From positions 1-64,000 of the forward strand of contig CAKPIG010000005.1 in assembly GCA_934162255.1 (NCBI GenBank): a DNA stretch of 64,000 nt, written 5' to 3'. The notes under the pieces are model-generated. The model did no database searches. It worked only from the letters and a program-made list of their open reading frames with translations, and was not told the DNA's origin. This DNA comes from an uncultured Clostridia bacterium (lineage in GTDB: Bacteria; Bacillota; Clostridia; TANB77; CAG-508). Positions 59,500 to 64,000 of this stretch are shown here, piece after piece. The position numbers and the translations under genes are program-made. The stretch's first letter is position 1; the number at the start of each line of letters is the position of its first letter.

Positions 59500-59500
59500 A

Positions 59501-59527
59501 AAAGAAGGAATACATATCCTGTACTCC
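59501..59527 (-). terminator. Terminator of the coat gene pair
   Basis: On the minus strand GGAGTAC pairs with GTATTCC around AGGATAT, followed by TTCTTTT. Confidence 0.6.
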
Positions 59528-59776
59528 CTATCCTTGTTGTAATTCAGTTTTTAATGTTTCAATTTCTGTTACTGTAGCTTTTTGTGCCGTTTTATAATAT
59601 CCTTTTGAATTTGCTACTTTAAATAACTCATATTGAAAGCTTTCATCACTGTTTCTTATTTGTTGTAAAGTTTGTCTCAATTGCATATTTTCAGCTTCAG
59701 ATATTGCTGTTTGATATGCAGTTAAGTCAGCTTTTACACTTCCTAATATGTCATTTACCATTGTTTTTTCATCCAT
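59528..59776 (-). CDS. Small spore coat-type protein (CotF-like)
   Basis: 82 residues, wholly helical, with no signal peptide. It starts MDEKTMVNDILGSVKADLTAYQ, and QTLQQIRNSDESFQYELFKVANSKGYY matches the Coat_F pattern. Coat proteins of this kind are made in the mother cell and assembled on the spore. The start is the ATG at 59774-59776, 10 nt after GGGAG; the TTG at 59782 is 4 nt from it and less likely. 17 nt after the next coat gene. Confidence 0.75.
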   Translation of the reverse strand: MDEKTMVNDILGSVKADLTAYQTAISEAENMQLRQTLQQIRNSDESFQYELFKVANSKGYYKTAQKATVTEIETLKTELQQG

Positions 59777-59793
59777 AACCAAAATCTCCCTTA

Positions 59794-59982
59794 CTAATTA
59801 TTCAAAAAACTCATTAATTTTTGTTTTGTGTTTAATGCATCTTGTGCTGACTTTGTAAACATTTGCTTTATCTGAGCATCTTGAACTTGATTTGAATATG
59901 CAGTTAATTTTTGATATGCAGTTTCATGAGCTCCAATCAAATGTCTTAAATTTTGCAATTCTGCTTGTGTTAAATCTGCCAT
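59794..59982 (-). CDS. Small coat-type helical protein
   Basis: 62 residues. MADLTQAELQNLRHLIGAHE and LTAYSNQVQDAQIKQMFTKSA resemble the N-terminal half of Coat_F-type proteins (paired helices). The start is the ATG at 59980-59982 with AAAGGGTG before it. Upstream of and co-transcribed with the CotF-like gene. A possible sigma-E-like promoter precedes it. Confidence 0.65.
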   Translation of the reverse strand: MADLTQAELQNLRHLIGAHETAYQKLTAYSNQVQDAQIKQMFTKSAQDALNTKQKLMSFLNN

Positions 59983-60012
59983 TATAATCACCCTTTCTAA
60001 TATTTTATAAAT

Positions 60013-60042
60013 TTATTATGCACTTTTAATAAAAAGTTATAC
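60013..60042 (-). promoter_or_regulatory. Possible sigma-E-type promoter of the coat genes
   Basis: GTATAACT (complement of 60035-60042), 14 bp, CATAATAA (complement of 60013-60020). The -35 resembles the sigma-E consensus GHATANTT (7 of 8) and the -10 only weakly resembles CATACAHT. Confidence 0.4.
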
Positions 60043-60043
60043 A

Positions 60044-60071
60044 AAAAAAGAAGCATATTCGCTTCTTTTTT
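60044..60071. terminator. Terminator between pcrA and the coat genes
   Basis: AAAAAAGAAGC (60044-60054) pairs with GCTTCTTTTTT (60061-60071), loop 6 nt, ending pcrA on the minus strand. Confidence 0.85.
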
Positions 60072-60073
60072 GA

Positions 60074-62350
60074 TTATATAATTTCTAAATTGGCAAATTT
60101 GGCCATTAATCTCTTATGTCCAACTTTATCAAAATTTATATCTACTTTTAAGTCATTTCCCTCTTCTTCAACATAATTTATTGTTCCTTCACCAAATTTT
60201 TTGTGATATACTCTCACTCCTGATTGATATCCTGATAAATCCATATTTTTAGGTTCATTATTTTTAGTCAAATTATTTAAGAAACTTTCTGCAGTTCTAA
60301 AAGCAAATCCATTATTTGATTTTGCGGCCGCATATACAGGTTCTGAGTTTTTATAAATTTTAACATCAGAATTACTTCTACTTCCATAGCTCCAAGTATA
60401 ATTACTTTCTGGTATAGAAGCAGGTTCTTCATATCCATCTAGCAATTCCTTAGGTATTTCTTGTAAAAATCTTGATGGAGGATTATGTGTTGTTGAGCCA
60501 AATGTTGTACGTTGTTTACTATTTGTTAAATATAATTTTTCTTTAGCTCTAGTAACTCCTACATAGCATAAACGTCTTTCTTCTTCTAGTTCTTTTTGTT
60601 CTACAATTGATTTATATCCTGGAAATACGCCTTCCTCCATTCCTACTAAAAATACTACTGGGAATTCCAAACCTTTTGCACTATGTAATGTCATTAATGT
60701 TACAGATTCTTCTGTTTCTTCCATATTATCTAAGTCACTTGAAAGTGTTATTCCTTCTAAGAAGTCGCTTAATCCATTTTCTGCTGATTCTTCTTCAAAT
60801 TCTATTGCTACATTTAAAAATTCTTCTAAATTAGCAATTCTATTTTCTGCTTCTTGTGTTTTTTCATTTTCTAATGCTGCCATATATCCACTATCTTTTA
60901 ATATCTTTTTTATTAATTCAGATATTGACATTTCATCTTTTTGTGCTCTTATATTTTCAATAAAATTCACAAATTCTCTTGAATTTGAATATACTCTATT
61001 AAGCCCATATTGTTCTGCATTTTTTATTATTTCATACATTGATGTATTTGCTTGTTTCGCAATACTCGCAATATTATCTAGACTTGTTTTTCCTATTCCC
61101 CTTTTAGGTTCATTTATTATTCTATTTAAGCTTAAATTATCTGATGGATTTTGAATTAATCTTAAATATGAAATTGTATCTTTTATTTCTTTTCTTTCAT
61201 AGAATTTCAATCCACCAATAATTTTATATGGTATTGCTTCTCTTCTTAGTATTTCCTCTATTGCTCTTGATTGGGTATTCATTCTATATAGCACTGCAAA
61301 ATCAGAGTATTTTAGTTGTTCTTCTCTTCTTAAATGCTCTATTTGTTCTACTATATATCTTCCTTCATCATATTCATTGTCTGCTGTGAATACTTTTGGT
61401 AATTCTCCTTTTTCATTTTCAGTCCATAATTTTTTATCATATTTTACTTCATTGTTTTTTATTACCGCATTTGCTACATTTAAAATATTTCCTGTGCATC
61501 TATAATTTTGCTCTAATTTTATTATTTTTGTTCCTGGAAAGTCCTTTTCAAAATTTAGTATATTTGATATATCTGCCCCTCTAAAGCTATAAATTCCTTG
61601 GTCATTATCTCCAACAGCCGTAATGTTTCCATGTTTTGATGCCAACATGGTTACTAATGTAAATTGTGATTTGTTTGTATCTTGATACTCATCTACTAAA
61701 ATATATTTAAATTTGTCAGAATAATATTGTAATACGTCTTCATTTTCCATTAAAATTTTTATTGTATAATTTATTATATCATCAAAATCTATTGCATTAT
61801 TTTCTTTAAGCTTTCTTTGATATATTTTATAGACTTCTGCTATTTTTTCTTTTCTGAATTCTCCTTGTGCTCTTACTAAATATTCTTCAGGTTCTAACAT
61901 TTCATTTTTGGCATTACTTATTTCAGATATTACAGATCTATCACTAAATATTTTTTCATCATATTCTAGTTCTTTCAATATTTGTTTAACCATTGTTCTT
62001 TGATCTGTTGTATCAAATATTATAAATGAAGAATCAAAACCAATTCTGTCTATAAATTTTCTTAAAATTCTTACACATATTGAATGAAAAGTTCCTACCC
62101 ACATTTCTTTTGCAGCCTCTCCAACTAACATTTCAATTCTTTCTTTCATTTCATTTGCCGCTTTATTTGTAAATGTTATTGCTAATATATTCCATGGTAA
62201 AACTCTTTTTTCTTGCATTAAATATGCTATTTTATGTGTTAATACTTTTGTTTTTCCACTTCCTGCACCTGCTATTACTAAGCATGGTCCTTCTGTATTT
62301 GTCACTGCTTCATATTGTTTATCATTTAATCCTTTTAGTATTTCGTCCAT
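60074..62350 (-). CDS. pcrA: ATP-dependent DNA helicase PcrA (UvrD family)
   Basis: 758 residues, superfamily 1A helicase for repair and rolling-circle replication. Walker A GAGSGKTKVLTHK, motif II VDEYQDTNKSQ, motif III GDNDQGIYSFRGAD, motif IV QNYRCTGNILN, TLHSAKGLEFPVVF and RRLCYVGVTRAKEKLYL near the C-terminus, then the C-terminal Tudor-like YHKKFGEGTINYVEEEGND. No ligase (ligA) or pcrB follows. ATG at 62348-62350 with AAAGGGAAG upstream. Confidence 0.96.
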   Translation of the reverse strand: MDEILKGLNDKQYEAVTNTEGPCLVIAGAGSGKTKVLTHKIAYLMQEKRVLPWNILAITFTNKAANEMKERIEMLVGEAAKEMWVGTFHSICVRILRKFIDRIGFDSSFIIFDTTDQRTMVKQILKELEYDEKIFSDRSVISEISNAKNEMLEPEEYLVRAQGEFRKEKIAEVYKIYQRKLKENNAIDFDDIINYTIKILMENEDVLQYYSDKFKYILVDEYQDTNKSQFTLVTMLASKHGNITAVGDNDQGIYSFRGADISNILNFEKDFPGTKIIKLEQNYRCTGNILNVANAVIKNNEVKYDKKLWTENEKGELPKVFTADNEYDEGRYIVEQIEHLRREEQLKYSDFAVLYRMNTQSRAIEEILRREAIPYKIIGGLKFYERKEIKDTISYLRLIQNPSDNLSLNRIINEPKRGIGKTSLDNIASIAKQANTSMYEIIKNAEQYGLNRVYSNSREFVNFIENIRAQKDEMSISELIKKILKDSGYMAALENEKTQEAENRIANLEEFLNVAIEFEEESAENGLSDFLEGITLSSDLDNMEETEESVTLMTLHSAKGLEFPVVFLVGMEEGVFPGYKSIVEQKELEEERRLCYVGVTRAKEKLYLTNSKQRTTFGSTTHNPPSRFLQEIPKELLDGYEEPASIPESNYTWSYGSRSNSDVKIYKNSEPVYAAAKSNNGFAFRTAESFLNNLTKNNEPKNMDLSGYQSGVRVYHKKFGEGTINYVEEEGNDLKVDINFDKVGHKRLMAKFANLEII

Positions 62351-62423
62351 TATTCTTCCCTTTCTTTTCTCAAATATGTGTTTGTATTTTACTATACTTT
62401 TTATATTTTTGCAATACTTTATA

Positions 62424-62456
62424 AAAAAATTCCTAGCATCTGCTAGGAACTTTTTT
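62424..62456 (-). terminator. Terminator between hsp20 and pcrA
   Basis: TTCCTAG (62430-62436) pairs with CTAGGAA (62443-62449) with a 6-nt loop; A- and T-tracts lie on both sides. Confidence 0.75.
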
Positions 62457-62874
62457 AATCTTCTATCTCTATATATTTTTTTTCAGGTAATGCTTCTTTT
62501 TCTTCTATTTTTGGAACTTCAATTTTTAATGTTCCTCTCTTGAATGTTGCTTTTATATCTTCGTTTTTAACTGCTTCTCCTACAAAAAAGCTTCTTGAAC
62601 ATTCTCCTACATATCTTTCTCTTCTTACAAATTTACCCTTTTCTTTTTCTTCTTCATTGCTATTCATTGATGCTTGTACTGTTAAATATCCATCTTCTAC
62701 AGAAATTTTTATGTTTTCTTTATCATATCCTGGTAAATCAATTTCAATTAAATATTTGTCAGCCTTTTCTCTAATATCTGTTTTCATTATTTTGTTTTCA
62801 TGTTCTATGAAAAATGGATCTCTAAACATTCCTCCAAACAAATCAAAATCATTTTTTCTTGGTATCATCATCAT
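62455..62874 (-). CDS. Hsp20 small heat-shock protein
   Basis: 139 residues. It has an alpha-crystallin domain (about 30-125): KTDIREKADKYLIEIDLPGY, ISVEDGYLTVQASM and the C-terminal FKRGTLKIEVPK, ending with the I/V-x-I-like KYIEIED. An ATP-independent holdase that keeps unfolding proteins soluble. ATG at 62872-62874. Its promoter overlaps a CIRCE element, so it is probably repressed by HrcA and induced by heat. Confidence 0.93.
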   Translation of the reverse strand: MMMIPRKNDFDLFGGMFRDPFFIEHENKIMKTDIREKADKYLIEIDLPGYDKENIKISVEDGYLTVQASMNSNEEEKEKGKFVRRERYVGECSRSFFVGEAVKNEDIKATFKRGTLKIEVPKIEEKEALPEKKYIEIED

Positions 62875-62954
62875 ATCAATCTACTCCCTTTCATCTTATG
62901 TGTTGACAGCACATATTTAATTTGTAAAGTTTATCTTTTCCCTTTACATTTTAA

Positions 62955-62982
62955 ATTATACCACCTTTTTTAGCAATGTCAA
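62955..62982 (-). promoter_or_regulatory. Sigma-A promoter of hsp20
   Basis: TTGACA (complement of 62977-62982), 16 bp, TATAAT (complement of 62955-62960). The -35 is inside the CIRCE element. Confidence 0.75.
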
Positions 62983-62996
62983 TATATGAGTGCTAA
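62970..62996 (-). promoter_or_regulatory. CIRCE operator (HrcA binding site)
   Basis: On the minus strand TTAGCACTC (62988-62996), a perfect left arm, N9, then CATTGCTAA (62970-62978), 6 of 9 matches to GAGTGCTAA. Spacing (27 bp in all) is canonical. It overlaps the hsp20 -35. Confidence 0.8.
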
Positions 62997-63020
62997 AATT
63001 CACACAATTTTCACATTCTT

Positions 63021-64000
63021 TTAAGACTCTTCTCCATTAAGCTTTTCAGCCCTATCTGCCGCACTTAAATTATCAATCATTTCGTCTAAGTCACCATTTA
63101 AAAAGTTTTCCATTTGGAATATGCTCATTCCTATTCTGTGGTCAGTTATACGGCCTTGTGGATAATTATATGTTCTGATTTTTTCACTCCTATCTCCACT
63201 ACCTACTTGTATTTTTCTTGCATTTGATATTTCTGATTCTTGTTTTTCTTTTTCTATATTATATAGTCTTGATCTTAACATTTTCATTGCATATTCTCTA
63301 TTTTGTAATTGTGAACGCTCTGTTTGACATTCAACTACAATCCCTGTTGGTTCATGTATAAGTCTTACTGCTGATGAAGTTTTATTAATATGTTGTCCTC
63401 CAGCTCCTGAAGCTCTGAATACTTCCATTTTTATGTCTGCAGGATTTATTTCTATTTCAACATCTTCTACTACAGGTAATACTGCCACTGTTGCTGTTGA
63501 AGTATGAATTCTTCCACTGCTTTCAGTATCTGGAACTCTTTGTACTCTATGAACTCCACTCTCAAATTTTAATCTACTATATGCTCCTTTTCCATTTACC
63601 ATAAATGAAATTTCTTTATACCCACCGAGTTCAGTTTCATTTTCATTTAAAACTTCAATTTTCCAATGTTTTCTTTCCGCATACATTGAATACATTCTAA
63701 ATAGTGTTCCTGCAAATAATGCTGCTTCTTCTCCTCCAGCTCCTGCACGAATTTCACAAATAATATTGTTATCATCATTTGGATCTTTTGGAATTAATAA
63801 CATTTTTAGTTCTTCTTCTATCTTTGGAAGATTTTCCTTTGCTTCATAAAACTCTGCTTCAGCAAGTTCTTTTAGTTCTTTATCTTCCATCATTTCCTTT
63901 GCTTCGTCCATTCTTTGTTTTTCTTTTTTATACTCTCTATATTTCATAACCACTTCTTCTATAGAGCTATGTTCTTTTATTAATTTTTGCCATTCTGCTT
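63021..64000 (-). CDS. prfA: Peptide chain release factor 1, C-terminal part (cut by window edge)
   Basis: Terminates translation at UAA and UAG. About 326 residues are visible; the first ~30 lie past the right edge. The frame continues from the internal ATG at 63953 through [20 protein letters not shown] to base 64000. GGQ is in [16 protein letters not shown], and the stop-reading tripeptide is PDT (PxT of RF1) in [15 protein letters not shown], not the SPF of RF2. prmC/hemK does not follow. hsp20 is next, with its own promoter. Confidence 0.97.
   Translation of the reverse strand, partial: AEWQKLIKEHSSIEEVVMKYREYKKEKQRMDEAKEMMEDKELKELAEAEFYEAKENLPKIEEELKMLLIPKDPNDDNNIICEIRAGAGGEEAALFAGTLFRMYSMYAERKHWKIEVLNENETELGGYKEISFMVNGKGAYSRLKFESGVHRVQRVPDTESSGRIHTSTATVAVLPVVEDVEIEINPADIKMEVFRASGAGGQHINKTSSAVRLIHEPTGIVVECQTERSQLQNREYAMKMLRSRLYNIEKEKQESEISNARKIQVGSGDRSEKIRTYNYPQGRITDHRIGMSIFQMENFLNGDLDEMIDNLSAADRAEKLNGEES

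Overview
The window is 64 kb of very AT-rich DNA with the gene content of a strictly Gram-positive, endospore-forming member of the Clostridia. It is probably an uncultured or gut-type lineage, because many genes are lineage-specific hypotheticals. The evidence for sporulation is sigH, spoIIE, two small coat-type proteins, a PdaB-like deacetylase and Spo0A-like boxes. Most genes lie on the minus strand with AGGAGG-type ribosome binding sites and short intergenic gaps. There are no rRNA genes, insertion sequences, phage genes or CRISPR arrays. The window cuts fusA at the left edge and prfA at the right edge.

Layout. 1-2.4 kb: str operon (rpsL-rpsG-fusA) with its own promoter and a hairpin leader. 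2.5-11.3 kb: a coiled-coil protein, trmFO, a SWIM/SNF2 ATPase, an HD protein, cmk and a membrane-anchored phosphodiester glycosidase. 11.3-18.4 kb: hisS convergent with sigH-murI, a Cys-rich small protein, a pair of half-size TSUP transporters, rarA and a prepilin-leader/FGE-like protein. 18.5-22.3 kb: ruvA, then an OLE RNA locus (oapA plus a 531-nt structured RNA), tmk, a candidate small RNA and two hypotheticals. 22.5-33.6 kb: M18 aminopeptidase, a large BspA-type leucine-rich-repeat surface protein, nagZ, tRNA-Arg(UCU), an E2-like acyltransferase, a replication-relaxation-like protein, an S1 protein, two pseudouridine synthases and a GT-C-like membrane protein. 33.7-47 kb: a double-OB SSB, PdaB-like, Nudix and HD proteins, an XRE regulator, a zincin behind a Pho-box-like promoter, a DUF4214 surface protein, a GltD-like oxidoreductase, UDG, TatD, AcpS and a WG-repeat membrane protein. 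47-50.5 kb: spoIIE and two small proteins. 50.5-56.4 kb: the cell-shape operon radC-mreB-mreC-mreD-mrdA-minC. 56.6-64 kb: mecA-like, an M23 peptidase, two tandem secreted paralogs, two coat proteins, pcrA, hsp20 under a CIRCE element, and prfA.

The least ordinary content is regulatory and RNA-level: (i) the OLE RNA/OapA pair; (ii) three arrays of TGTAAT/TGTAAC half-sites at 11-bp period, one of them replacing a -35 box; (iii) a possible Spo0A-activated small RNA between a hypothetical gene and tmk, whose promoter resembles that of the secreted paralogs; (iv) structured leaders and hairpins between ribosome binding site and start codon. Several enzymes lack a residue their family normally needs (E2-like, PdaB-like, Tmk). 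All calls come from reading the sequence; no database search was run.
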